A DNA stretch of 34,974 bases from Mesorhizobium norvegicum. Lineage in GTDB: Bacteria; Pseudomonadota; Alphaproteobacteria; Rhizobiales; Rhizobiaceae. Position 1 is the stretch's first letter, and every line of letters starts with the position of its first letter. The position numbers and the translations under genes were made by a program. The DNA lies in assembly GCF_004919685.1 (NCBI RefSeq), contig NZ_SMYZ01000099.1, positions 1 through 34,974 of the forward strand. Direction: 5' to 3'. Shown piece after piece: positions 15,592 to 25,496 of the stretch. The notes below the pieces were generated by a model that saw only the letters and a list, made by a program, of their open reading frames with translations, was not told where the DNA came from and made no database searches.

Positions 15592-16413
15592 CTATGCGCG
15601 TGCCGCAAGATCAAGTTGCCGGGCGCGTTTTCCGCGGAAATAGGACTTTACCCACGGCTCCTCGCTCTTCAGCATGTCGTCTATCGTGCCTTCGACCAGC
15701 ACCTTCTTGTTGCCAAGCACTGCCACCCGGTCGCAAGCCGTGAACAACGTGTCGAGATCATGCGTCACCATGTAGACGGTCAGATCCATCGTGTCGCGCA
15801 GCTTGACCACCAGTTCGTCGAATTCAGCCGCGCTGATCGGATCCAGACCCGAAGTCGGCTCGTCGAGGAAGACGATGTCGGGATCGAGCGCCAAGGCGCG
15901 AGCCAGCGCCGCCCGCTTGATCATGCCGCCGGACAGTTCGGACGGGAATTTCTGCGCCGCATCAGGCGGCAGCCCGACCAGTTCGATCTTGAGCAATGCC
16001 AGTTCGTCCATCAGCTTTCGCGGCAGGTCGAGATATTCACGCATCGGCACCTGGACGTTTTCCAGCACCGTCAGCGCCGAAAACAGGGCGCCATGCTGGA
16101 ACAACACGCCAAGGCGCATGTCGATGCGCAGCCGCTCCACATCGCTCGCTTTCTCGACATCGACACCGAACAGCTTGATCGTGCCCGACTGCTTGCGCGT
16201 CAGGCCGAGAATGGTGCGCAACAGTACGGATTTGCCGGCGCCCGAGGCGCCGACAAAGCCAAGGATCTCGCCGCGCCTTATGTCGAGCGACAGTCTGTCC
16301 AGGATGAGCTTGTCGGCAAAGGACACGGTGATGTCGTGCGCGGAAAGCACGATGTCGCCCTCGCTCGCATCGTTCGCCGGTGTATCCGCCCTTTTCCTGT
16401 TTCGCAGCTTCAT
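15592..16413 (-). CDS. mlaF: MlaF-like phospholipid transport ATPase
   Basis: The cytoplasmic ATPase of the Mla-type lipid importer/exporter, 273 residues from the ATG at 16413. Walker A is GASGAGKS at 55-62, the signature is LSGGM near 159, Walker B is DIVFLDEP near 176, and the H-loop is THD near 217. The FQHGALFSALTV Q-loop region and LSGGMIKRAALARAL are characteristic of MlaF-family proteins. The chosen ATG is one base after the mlaE stop (TGA-G-ATG). An in-frame ATG 11 codons upstream at 16446 overlaps mlaE and is possible. It energises lipid movement through MlaE with MlaD as periplasmic acceptor. Confidence 0.93.
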   Translation of the reverse strand: MKLRNRKRADTPANDASEGDIVLSAHDITVSFADKLILDRLSLDIRRGEILGFVGASGAGKSVLLRTILGLTRKQSGTIKLFGVDVEKASDVERLRIDMRLGVLFQHGALFSALTVLENVQVPMREYLDLPRKLMDELALLKIELVGLPPDAAQKFPSELSGGMIKRAALARALALDPDIVFLDEPTSGLDPISAAEFDELVVKLRDTMDLTVYMVTHDLDTLFTACDRVAVLGNKKVLVEGTIDDMLKSEEPWVKSYFRGKRARQLDLAARA

Positions 16414-16414
16414 C

Positions 16415-17602
16415 TCAGAACTCGATCGCTGCGTAGAAAATGGCAAAAAGCCCGTCGAGGATGATGACGACGAAGATCGATTTCACCACCGAGGCGGTGA
16501 CGTGCTGGCCGAGTGATTCCGCGCTGCCGCCGACCTTCATGCCTTCGACCGAGGCGATCGTGCCGATGATCATCGCCATGAATGGCGCCTTGATCAGGCC
16601 GGCAAAAATCGTGCTGAGGTCGATGGCAACGCGCAGCCGGTCGATGAAAGCAGCCGGTGGGATGTCGGAATAGAGCCACGCGGCCAGGATGCCGCCGCCG
16701 AGTGCGGCGAAATTGGCGATGATGGTCAGGCACGGCAAGGCGATGACCAGCGCCACGAGCCGCGGGAAGACCAGGACGCCGATCGGGTTGAGCCCGATGA
16801 CCTTCAGCGCGTCGACCTCCTCGCGCATTTTCATCGAGCCGATCTCGGCGGTGATCGCGCTGCCGGAGCGGCCGGCGATCATGATCGCCGTCATCAGCAC
16901 CCCAAGCTCGCGCAGGATCAGCACGCCGACGAGGTCGACGACGAAGATATCGGCGCCGAAATAGCTGAGCTGGTAGGCGCCTTGCTGGGCAACGATGGCG
17001 CCGACGATCGCCGACATCAGCACCACCACCGGAATGGCGCCGACGCCCATACGATCGATCTGGTTGAAGATCGCCGCCGGATTGATGGCATGACCACGCC
17101 CGAGCTTCATCTGCGCGCCGCGGATGGTGGCGCCGAGGATGTTCATCGAGGCGAGGAAGTCGTCGCGCATCTCGTAGACGCGCCGGCCGACCGCTTCCAG
17201 CGCGCGAATGACGATGTTGGGCGGCCGCGTCGGGCCGGAGTCGGGTTCGCGCCGCACGGCCTCGCCCACCGCGTCGAGCAGGATCGAAGCGATCTCGCTC
17301 TGGCCCTGCATCTGGATCTTGACGCCCTTCTTCTCGAAGACGCTGACCAGCCGGTCGATCAGCCAGGCGCCGGCGGTATCCATCTTCTCGATGTTGGAAA
17401 GATCGAGCGCCAAGGTCTTGAAACCGCTTCGCTTCTCGATCTTGCGCATCTCCGCGTCGATCAGCGCGACGGTCCGTGTCGTCCAGATTCCGGAGAAAGC
17501 GCAGCCGAGAACGCCGTCCTCCTCGCCGATCGCCACGCGCGGTTCGTGGTCAGCCTCCCCCGCGGTCGTGCCGCTTGCGTCGCGCTTGCCGATGGTCAAC
17601 AT
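16415..17602 (-). CDS. mlaE: MlaE-like permease with fused N-terminal STAS (MlaB-like) domain
   Basis: A 395-residue inner-membrane protein. Residues about 20-110 form a STAS domain with LALDLSNIEKMDTAGAWLI at 64-82. In E. coli this role is played by a separate protein, MlaB, so here MlaB and MlaE are fused. The rest is the MlaE permease with about five to six membrane helices, including the conserved GRSGSAITAEIGSMKMREEVDALKVIG core (given in part here) and a C-terminal VIILDGLFAIFY helix. It is the first gene of the cluster and sets its membrane complex. The ATG at 17602 has AGGA 5-8 bases upstream; the open frame extends 59 codons further but overlaps the divergent gene. The promoter must lie in the 76 bases shared with the divergent epimerase gene. 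Confidence 0.93.
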   Translation of the reverse strand: MLTIGKRDASGTTAGEADHEPRVAIGEEDGVLGCAFSGIWTTRTVALIDAEMRKIEKRSGFKTLALDLSNIEKMDTAGAWLIDRLVSVFEKKGVKIQMQGQSEIASILLDAVGEAVRREPDSGPTRPPNIVIRALEAVGRRVYEMRDDFLASMNILGATIRGAQMKLGRGHAINPAAIFNQIDRMGVGAIPVVVLMSAIVGAIVAQQGAYQLSYFGADIFVVDLVGVLILRELGVLMTAIMIAGRSGSAITAEIGSMKMREEVDALKVIGLNPIGVLVFPRLVALVIALPCLTIIANFAALGGGILAAWLYSDIPPAAFIDRLRVAIDLSTIFAGLIKAPFMAMIIGTIASVEGMKVGGSAESLGQHVTASVVKSIFVVIILDGLFAIFYAAIEF

Positions 17603-17678
17603 GGCGTCCTGTTTAGCCTGACGGGTCTGACCTGTCGATTTGCCGACGACGCTTGTCGCATAGCCGGAGCAGAAAAAT

Positions 17679-18662
17679 ATGGCGCGTGTCATTTCGGTTG
17701 AGGCCGAGCGTTTTCCCATCGCCGGAACCTTCACCATTTCACGCGGTTCCAAGACCGAAGCTGAAGTGATCTCCTGCACGATCAGCGAAGGCGGCCACGC
17801 CGGACGTGGCGAATGCGTTCCCTACAAGCGCTATGGCGAGACCATGGACGGCGTCCGGGAGGCGATCGAGGCCATGCGCGGCCGGATCGCTGGCGGCATC
17901 AGCCGAACCGCCTTGCTCGACGCCATGCCGGCCGGAGCAGCCCGCAACGCCATAGACTGCGCCCTGTGGGATCTGGAGGCAAAGATCAGCGGAACATCGG
18001 TGGCGGATGCGATGGGTGCCGCTCCATTGCGGGCGCTCGAAACGGCCTACACTCTGTCGCTCGGCGAGCCGGAGGCGATGGCGGCGCAGGCCCGCGCCAA
18101 TGCGGCGCGGCCGCTGCTCAAGGTCAAGATCGGCGGCGACAACGATATCGCCCGCATCCGCGCGGTCAGGCAAGCGGCGCCCGACAGCCGCATCATCCTC
18201 GACGCCAATGAGGGCTGGAGCGACGACAACATCGTTGCGAACCTCGCCTTTGCCGCCGAACAGGGCATCGCGCTGATCGAGCAACCGCTGCCGGCCGGTC
18301 ATGACGGCATCCTTCGCCATATCGCGCATCCGGTGCCCATCTGCGCCGATGAAAGCGTGCATGAGGCGAAGAACCTCGAAGCGCTTGTCGGCCTCTACGA
18401 TGCCGTCAACATCAAGCTCGACAAATCGGGCGGCCTGACAGCCGCCCTTGTGCTGCGCGATCACGCCCGCGAACTCGGTTTCGGCGTGATGGTCGGCTGC
18501 ATGGTCGGTACATCGCTGGCCATGGCGCCGGCGGTGTTGCTCGCACAGGACGCCGATTTCGTCGACCTCGACGGTCCGCTGCTGCTTGCCCGCGACCGGG
18601 TGCCAGGCCTTGTCTATCAGGGGTCGCTGGTGTCACCGCCCGATACGACGCTGTGGGGCTGA
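17679..18662 (+). CDS. dgcA: Enolase-superfamily dipeptide epimerase / N-acetyl-D-glutamate racemase (DgcA-type)
   Basis: A 327-residue cytoplasmic enzyme of the muconate-lactonizing subgroup of the enolase superfamily. It shows the paired acid-base lysines in KVK (148-150) and opposite Lys246 (NIKLDKSGG). The metal ligands are Asp175 (DANEGW), Glu201 (EQPL) and Asp224 (ADES). This set matches L-Ala-D/L-Glu epimerases such as YcjG, which act in murein peptide recycling. Alphaproteobacterial relatives have been described as DgcA, an N-acetyl-D-glutamate racemase for D-glutamate breakdown. I cannot separate the two functions from sequence, and no dgcN-like partner is adjacent. The 3' end overlaps the convergent MFS gene by 30 bases. 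Confidence 0.85.
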   Translation: MARVISVEAERFPIAGTFTISRGSKTEAEVISCTISEGGHAGRGECVPYKRYGETMDGVREAIEAMRGRIAGGISRTALLDAMPAGAARNAIDCALWDLEAKISGTSVADAMGAAPLRALETAYTLSLGEPEAMAAQARANAARPLLKVKIGGDNDIARIRAVRQAAPDSRIILDANEGWSDDNIVANLAFAAEQGIALIEQPLPAGHDGILRHIAHPVPICADESVHEAKNLEALVGLYDAVNIKLDKSGGLTAALVLRDHARELGFGVMVGCMVGTSLAMAPAVLLAQDADFVDLDGPLLLARDRVPGLVYQGSLVSPPDTTLWG

Positions 18663-19847
18663 GCGCGCTGCAAGCCCGATCAGCACGAGGCCGACGATAG
18701 CGATCGGGATCATCACAAGGAACCCATCGACGCCGAGACGGTCATAGAGCGGGCCGGAAGCAAGCGTAACGGCGGCCATGAAGAAACCATTGAAGAAATA
18801 GGCGATGCCTTGCGCGGCACCGGTGCGCTCTTCGGAGACAGTCTCGGCGATCATTTTCTGCAGGCCGATCAGCACCATCGCGACAGACACCGAATGCAGC
18901 GACTGCACGGCGAAGAAGCCGGGAATGCCAAGACCGAGCGGCCATACCAGTGGAAAGATGATCCAGCGCACTATCGAACCGATGCCAGCGATCACCATCA
19001 CTTTGACGACCGACACGGAGGCGAAAATGCGATTGAAAAACAAAAACATGCAGACTTCGCACACCACGCCCCAGGCCCACAGCAGGCCGACGACGGAATC
19101 GCTGATGCCGATCGATTTCCAGTAGATGGAGACGAAGCCGTAGAGGAAGGCGTGGCTGGCGGTAATGATGCCGACACCAAAGGTGAAGTAGAGGAAATAG
19201 GCATTGAACAGGCTAGGCGCGGCGTGCTGGATTTCTGCGGCCGACAGCGGCGAGGCCTTGCGCGGCCGCCCCATGCGCGGCGCAAACAGGGCTGCGGCAA
19301 GCGCTGCGGCAAGCGCCACGAATATGATTGTCGGCACGGCTTTGGCTCCGGCCGCCGCCAGGATGAAGCCACCCACGACATTGGCGCAGAGATAGGAGAT
19401 CGAGCCCCATTTGCGCATGGCGGTGTAATTCGAGCCGAAGCGGCGCACTCCAGACAACGCTAGCGAATCGGCCATTGGCGAATGCGGTGTCCAGACGATC
19501 GTCAAAAGCAGAGAAACGGCCAGCACGATCGCGTAAGTCGCGGGCAGAAAGTAGCCGGCCGAAATGGCCATCGTTGCCGCGACCATCGCGATATAGACGT
19601 TGGCGCGGTCCTTCGTCCGGTCGGCAAATGCCGTTAGCATAGGCGTCGTCACGACGCGCAAGAACATCGGTGCGGCAAGGATCACGGCGATCTGTTCGGC
19701 GCCGAAGCCCTTCGCCTGCAGCCAGAGCGGAAAATAGGGCAGATGCGTGCCTTGCGACACGAACAACGTCGCGAAAATCAGGCTCATGCGCAGTTCGAAA
19801 TGGCGCGGCTTGACGAGTTGTTCGGGCGAAAGCGGCGGCAGGGACAT
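18633..19847 (-). CDS. MFS permease, HcaT/LacY-like (MFS_1_like) family
   Basis: A 404-residue inner-membrane transporter with about 12 hydrophobic segments. The N-terminal part (QGTHLPYFPLWLQAKGFGAEQIAVIL) and the AMRKWGSISYLCANVVGG segment match the 3-phenylpropionate permease-like MFS group. SEERTGAAQGIAYFFNGFF in the C-terminal half is also characteristic. Substrate is unknown. The ATG at 19847 is preferred to an in-frame TTG four codons earlier. The gene is convergent with the epimerase gene and overlaps it by 30 bases, so the two are not co-transcribed, and a functional link such as uptake of the epimerase substrate is only speculative. Confidence 0.87.
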   Translation of the reverse strand: MSLPPLSPEQLVKPRHFELRMSLIFATLFVSQGTHLPYFPLWLQAKGFGAEQIAVILAAPMFLRVVTTPMLTAFADRTKDRANVYIAMVAATMAISAGYFLPATYAIVLAVSLLLTIVWTPHSPMADSLALSGVRRFGSNYTAMRKWGSISYLCANVVGGFILAAAGAKAVPTIIFVALAAALAAALFAPRMGRPRKASPLSAAEIQHAAPSLFNAYFLYFTFGVGIITASHAFLYGFVSIYWKSIGISDSVVGLLWAWGVVCEVCMFLFFNRIFASVSVVKVMVIAGIGSIVRWIIFPLVWPLGLGIPGFFAVQSLHSVSVAMVLIGLQKMIAETVSEERTGAAQGIAYFFNGFFMAAVTLASGPLYDRLGVDGFLVMIPIAIVGLVLIGLAARSAPQRRIGR

Positions 19848-19972
19848 GAATCGATCCAATCACGCTGCACTCGGCCGGACGGCAACGTATATCGATCCCT
19901 TAACATGGGCGAAAACCGGGCGAAACCGGCTGGACTAATCGATTGATCCCAGAGCCTGAATGAACTTCGGCG

Positions 19973-20788
19973 CTAGGCCGCCTGCCCGACCCGGTCTTCG
20001 ATGAGCAGCGGGATAAAGGGCTCGTCCGGCGCCTCGGGCAGCACCTGCGCCCAGGTCAGGATTTCCATCCGGCCGTCAAAATGTTCGACCACAGCCGTGC
20101 AGCTTTCCACCCAGTCGCCGGTGTTGATGTACTGGACATCGCCAAAATTCTCGATGACGGCATGATGGATGTGGCCACAGATGACGCCGTCGACATGCGA
20201 GCGGCGCGCCTCGTCCGCAAGCATGGTCTGGAACGAGCCGATGAAATTCACCGCCTTCTTGACGTTGACCTTGGCCCAGGAGGAAAACGACCAGTAAGGC
20301 AGGCCGAGCAGCTGGCGCAGCCGCGTCACCACGCGGTTGACCAGCATGGCCGCGTCATAGGCGTGGTCGCCGAGATAGGCGAGCCAGCGCGCATTGTGGA
20401 CGACAGTGTCGAACTGGTCGCCATGGATGACGAGCAGCCGCTTGCCGTCGGCGGTCTCGTGGATGGCGCGGTCGGCGACGACAATGCCGCCGAAATGCAC
20501 GCCCTGGAACTGGCGGGCGAACTCGTCATGGTTGCCGGCGATGTAGGTGATATTGGCGCCCTTGCGCGCCTTGCGCAGCAATTTCTGCACCACGTCATTG
20601 TGGCTTTGCGGCCAGTGCCAGCTCCGCCGCAACCGCCAGCCGTCGACGATGTCGCCGACCAGATAGATGATATCGGCATCGTGATGTCTAAGGAAATCGA
20701 TCAAGAATTCGGCCTTGGCCGCCTTCGAGCCGAGGTGGACATCGGAGATAAACATGCTGCGGAAAGTGCGGGGCTCTTGGCCGGACAT
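19973..20788 (-). CDS. UDP-2,3-diacylglucosamine diphosphatase-like metallophosphoesterase (LpxH-like)
   Basis: A calcineurin-like phosphoesterase of 271 residues. It has the full set of metal-binding motifs: SDVHLG (Asp16, His18), GDIVDGW near 45, GNHDE near 85, HGDQFDTV near 120 and CGHIHH near 205. The family (COG2908) includes LpxH, which releases UMP from UDP-diacylglucosamine to give lipid X in lipid A synthesis. Many Hyphomicrobiales also have LpxI for that step, so this copy may act on another envelope sugar-phosphate. The ATG at 20788 (MSGQEPRTF) is chosen because a GGTGA lies 7 bases upstream. An in-frame ATG 15 codons earlier at 20833 has no clear ribosome site. It is divergent from the SDR gene. 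Confidence 0.8.
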   Translation of the reverse strand: MSGQEPRTFRSMFISDVHLGSKAAKAEFLIDFLRHHDADIIYLVGDIVDGWRLRRSWHWPQSHNDVVQKLLRKARKGANITYIAGNHDEFARQFQGVHFGGIVVADRAIHETADGKRLLVIHGDQFDTVVHNARWLAYLGDHAYDAAMLVNRVVTRLRQLLGLPYWSFSSWAKVNVKKAVNFIGSFQTMLADEARRSHVDGVICGHIHHAVIENFGDVQYINTGDWVESCTAVVEHFDGRMEILTWAQVLPEAPDEPFIPLLIEDRVGQAA

Positions 20789-20908
20789 CGCGATTTCACC
20801 GTTGCTTTCGCGAGAGGCTATGCCCCGATTCATGCAACAACCGTATGACGGTTGCGATTGGTCCAGCCGAAGGACTAGCTTGCCGCCGGCTCACAAGGAG
20901 AAATCATC

Positions 20909-21688
20909 ATGGATCTCGGCATTCGCGGGAAGAAGGCCATCGTCTGCGCTTCGAGCAAGGGACTTGGGCGCGGTTGTGCCATGGCGCTGGCCGAGGCCGG
21001 CTGCGATATCGTCGTCAACGGGCGCAATGCCGAGTTGGTGGCGAAAACCGCCGCGGAGTTGCGCCAGCGCTACGGCGTGACGGTGACGGAAGTGGTTGGC
21101 GACGTCTCGAAGCCGGAGGTGCAGAAGGCGCTGCTCGCGGCCTGCCCCGACCCGGATATCCTCGTCAACAACAATGGCGGACCGCCGCTTCGCGACTTCC
21201 GCACGCTTGATCGCGAAAAGATCCTCGAAGGCGTCACCCAGAACATGGTGACGCCGATCGAGCTGGTCCAGGCTGTCCTCGACGGCATGGCGGCGCGCGG
21301 CTTCGGCCGCATCGTCAACATCACCTCGCTGTCGGTCTATGTGCCCATTCCCGGCCTCGACCTGTCGTCCGGCGCGCGCGCCGGCCTGACCTCGTTCCTT
21401 GCCGGCGTGGCCAGAACGGTGATCGACCGCAACGTGACCATCAACAGTCTTTTGCCGGGCAAGCTCGACACCGACCGGCTGCGCGGCCCGCATGAAGCCG
21501 GCACCGTCGAGGATCCTGCCGCCGCTGCCGCACGCAAGACCCGCATCAGCGCCGATGTTCCGGCCAAGCGGCTCGGCACGCCGGAGGAATTCGGCCAGAT
21601 CTGCGCCTTCCTGTGCTCGGTCCATGCCGGCTATCTGACCGGGCAGAACATACCGGTCGATGGCGGTCTCTACGTCAGCGCCTTTTGA
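20909..21688 (+). CDS. Short-chain dehydrogenase/reductase-like protein with non-canonical active site
   Basis: A 259-residue Rossmann-fold protein with an SDR layout. The coenzyme loop reads ASSKGLGRG near 14-22, the NNAG-equivalent reads NNNGG near 88-92, and the catalytic serine segment reads NITSLSVY near 137. The usual Y-x-x-x-K is missing: the aligned stretch is LDLSSGARAGL, placing Ser where Tyr is expected and Arg where Lys is expected. This matches an atypical SDR subgroup described as lacking the standard catalytic tetrad. The C-terminal GYLTGQNIPVDGG is normal. Function is unknown; it may be a binding protein or use different chemistry. AAGGAG lies 8 bases before the ATG. The gene stands alone between divergent lpxH-like and downstream maeB. 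Confidence 0.85.
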   Translation: MDLGIRGKKAIVCASSKGLGRGCAMALAEAGCDIVVNGRNAELVAKTAAELRQRYGVTVTEVVGDVSKPEVQKALLAACPDPDILVNNNGGPPLRDFRTLDREKILEGVTQNMVTPIELVQAVLDGMAARGFGRIVNITSLSVYVPIPGLDLSSGARAGLTSFLAGVARTVIDRNVTINSLLPGKLDTDRLRGPHEAGTVEDPAAAAARKTRISADVPAKRLGTPEEFGQICAFLCSVHAGYLTGQNIPVDGGLYVSAF

Positions 21689-21716
21689 TCAACTTGTCCG
21701 TGAAACTGCAGGAACT

Positions 21717-21751
21717 ATCTGTCAGAAAATCGGCATAAGCATTTGACAGAT
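21717..21751. promoter_or_regulatory. Inverted repeat upstream of maeB
   Basis: ATCTGTCA at 21717-21724 and TGACAGAT at 21744-21751 are perfect 8-bp inverted copies separated by 19 bases. They lie 29 bases after the SDR stop and 115 bases before maeB. A TTGACA word overlaps the right arm, but I see no matching -10 at 16-18 bases. It may be a weak SDR terminator or a regulator site for maeB. No U-tract follows. Confidence 0.35.
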
Positions 21752-21865
21752 CATGACTTTCGATGCGCCGCCGGGTAAAGCTGCCGGCGCGTCAATTAGC
21801 GTCGCGAAAAACCTCGGCTGCATGCTAAAAGGGAATCTCCAGGCAGATTTCGAGGGAGCGGCCGC

Positions 21866-24190
<2,325 letters not shown>

Positions 24191-24200
24191 ATACGGATTT

Positions 24201-24224
24201 CGCGGTAAACTGCAGTTAACCGCG
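24201..24224. terminator. Imperfect palindrome after maeB, possible terminator
   Basis: CGCGGT-A-AACTG and CAGTT-A-ACCGCG form a 24-base palindrome with one A-A mismatch, 10 bases after the maeB stop. It could form a compact hairpin ending the maeB transcript. There is no T-run after it, so an intrinsic terminator is not certain. Confidence 0.4.
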
Positions 24225-24281
24225 AACACGGTAGCCTTGCGGGGCCAACGGGCGGGGTTTGGGCAGGCGGAGTTTGGGCGG

Positions 24282-25496
24282 ATGGCAAGCGGAGGGTGGA
24301 AGCAGGCGCATGCTGCCGTGCTGCTCGGCCTTCTGTTGTCTGGAACCTGGGGGATAGCCGAGCCACAGGCCGCCTCGCGGGTCTGCCGCCAGTTGGAGGC
24401 CGATCTTGCCGCGGCGTCACGCGGCGGCGGTGGCGGTCCGGCGCTGATCCGGAAATACGACGCCGCCATCGCCAGGCAACGCGAGCAGATCTCAAAAGCC
24501 CGCAGCCAGTCGAGCCGTGCCGGGTGCGGCTTTTCGCTGTTCGGCCGCAACGTCAATGAATGCGCCGGGCTCAACGCCACCATCGACCGCATGAATGCCA
24601 ATCTCGACGCGCTGCAAAGCAAACGCGAGCGGCTGGCCGGTGGCGGCTCGCGCCGTGACCGCGGACGCATCCTGGCGGCGCTTGACGCCAATGGCTGCCG
24701 AGACGACGCTGTTGCGCCACGGCGCGCGCCCTTGCAGGAGGCGAACCGCGAAGACGGCGGCGCAAATTTGTTCGACCAGCTTTTCGGCGGCAACAGCCGG
24801 CAACTCGATACGCCAGATACACTTGACCAGCCCGACGATCCCGGCGAGGAGCGCAGCGTCCGCCGGGTGCTCAACCGGCCCGGTGTACCGGACTTTCCGA
24901 GCGTTGGCGGTGAATTCCACACCTCCTGTGTGCGCACCTGCGACGGCTACTTCTTCCCGATGTCGAACTCGGCCTCATCAAGCGATTTCGAACGTGACCA
25001 GAAGAATTGCGAATCGAGCTGCCCCGGCACCGAGATGCAGGTTTTCTACTCGCGCGGCATGGACGACGATTCGGCCTCGATGACGTCATCGGTCACCGGC
25101 CGGCCCTACAGCGAATTGCCGACCGCCTATCTCTACAAGCAGTCCAACATGGCGCGGCCGCCGGCCTGCGGCTGCAACGCCGCCGCGCAGGGCTTCCAGA
25201 TCATCGCCGGCAATCCGCCGAATCCGGAGCAATCGCAGCCCGAAACGGACGCCGCACCGTTCATCCCGGTCCCGGTGTCCAAGCCGGATCCAGGTGCAGA
25301 TCCGGAAACCCTGGCCAATCTGGAAGGCGGGCTCGATCGCGAGGCGATCAAGCGGCTTTCCACCCAGCCGGTGACGTCGCCGGTATCCGCGCTGCCGCCG
25401 GAACAGCGCAAGGTCAGGGTCGTCGGGCCAACGTTCCTTCCCGACCCATCAGCGGCAATAGATCTGCAAGCTCCGGCCCCGAAGGCAGTCCGGTAA
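24282..25496 (+). CDS. DUF2865 secreted protein
   Basis: A 404-residue protein with a Sec signal peptide (hydrophobic core at about 10-24, ending near PQAASR), so probably periplasmic. Its N-terminal third contains a coiled-coil-like stretch (RKYDAAIARQREQISKA) and a Cys-containing CGFSLFGRNVNECAG. The DUF2865 core at about 214-301 contains SCVRTCDGYFFPMS, a KNCESSCPGTE segment and an ACGCN end, with several cysteines likely to form disulfides. The C-terminal tail is Pro-rich and disordered. The function of this alphaproteobacterial family is unknown to me. The ATG at 24282 is chosen over an upstream in-frame TTG because it starts the signal peptide. The 3' end overlaps the convergent gltX by 83 bases. 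Confidence 0.85.
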   Translation: MASGGWKQAHAAVLLGLLLSGTWGIAEPQAASRVCRQLEADLAAASRGGGGGPALIRKYDAAIARQREQISKARSQSSRAGCGFSLFGRNVNECAGLNATIDRMNANLDALQSKRERLAGGGSRRDRGRILAALDANGCRDDAVAPRRAPLQEANREDGGANLFDQLFGGNSRQLDTPDTLDQPDDPGEERSVRRVLNRPGVPDFPSVGGEFHTSCVRTCDGYFFPMSNSASSSDFERDQKNCESSCPGTEMQVFYSRGMDDDSASMTSSVTGRPYSELPTAYLYKQSNMARPPACGCNAAAQGFQIIAGNPPNPEQSQPETDAAPFIPVPVSKPDPGADPETLANLEGGLDREAIKRLSTQPVTSPVSALPPEQRKVRVVGPTFLPDPSAAIDLQAPAPKAVR

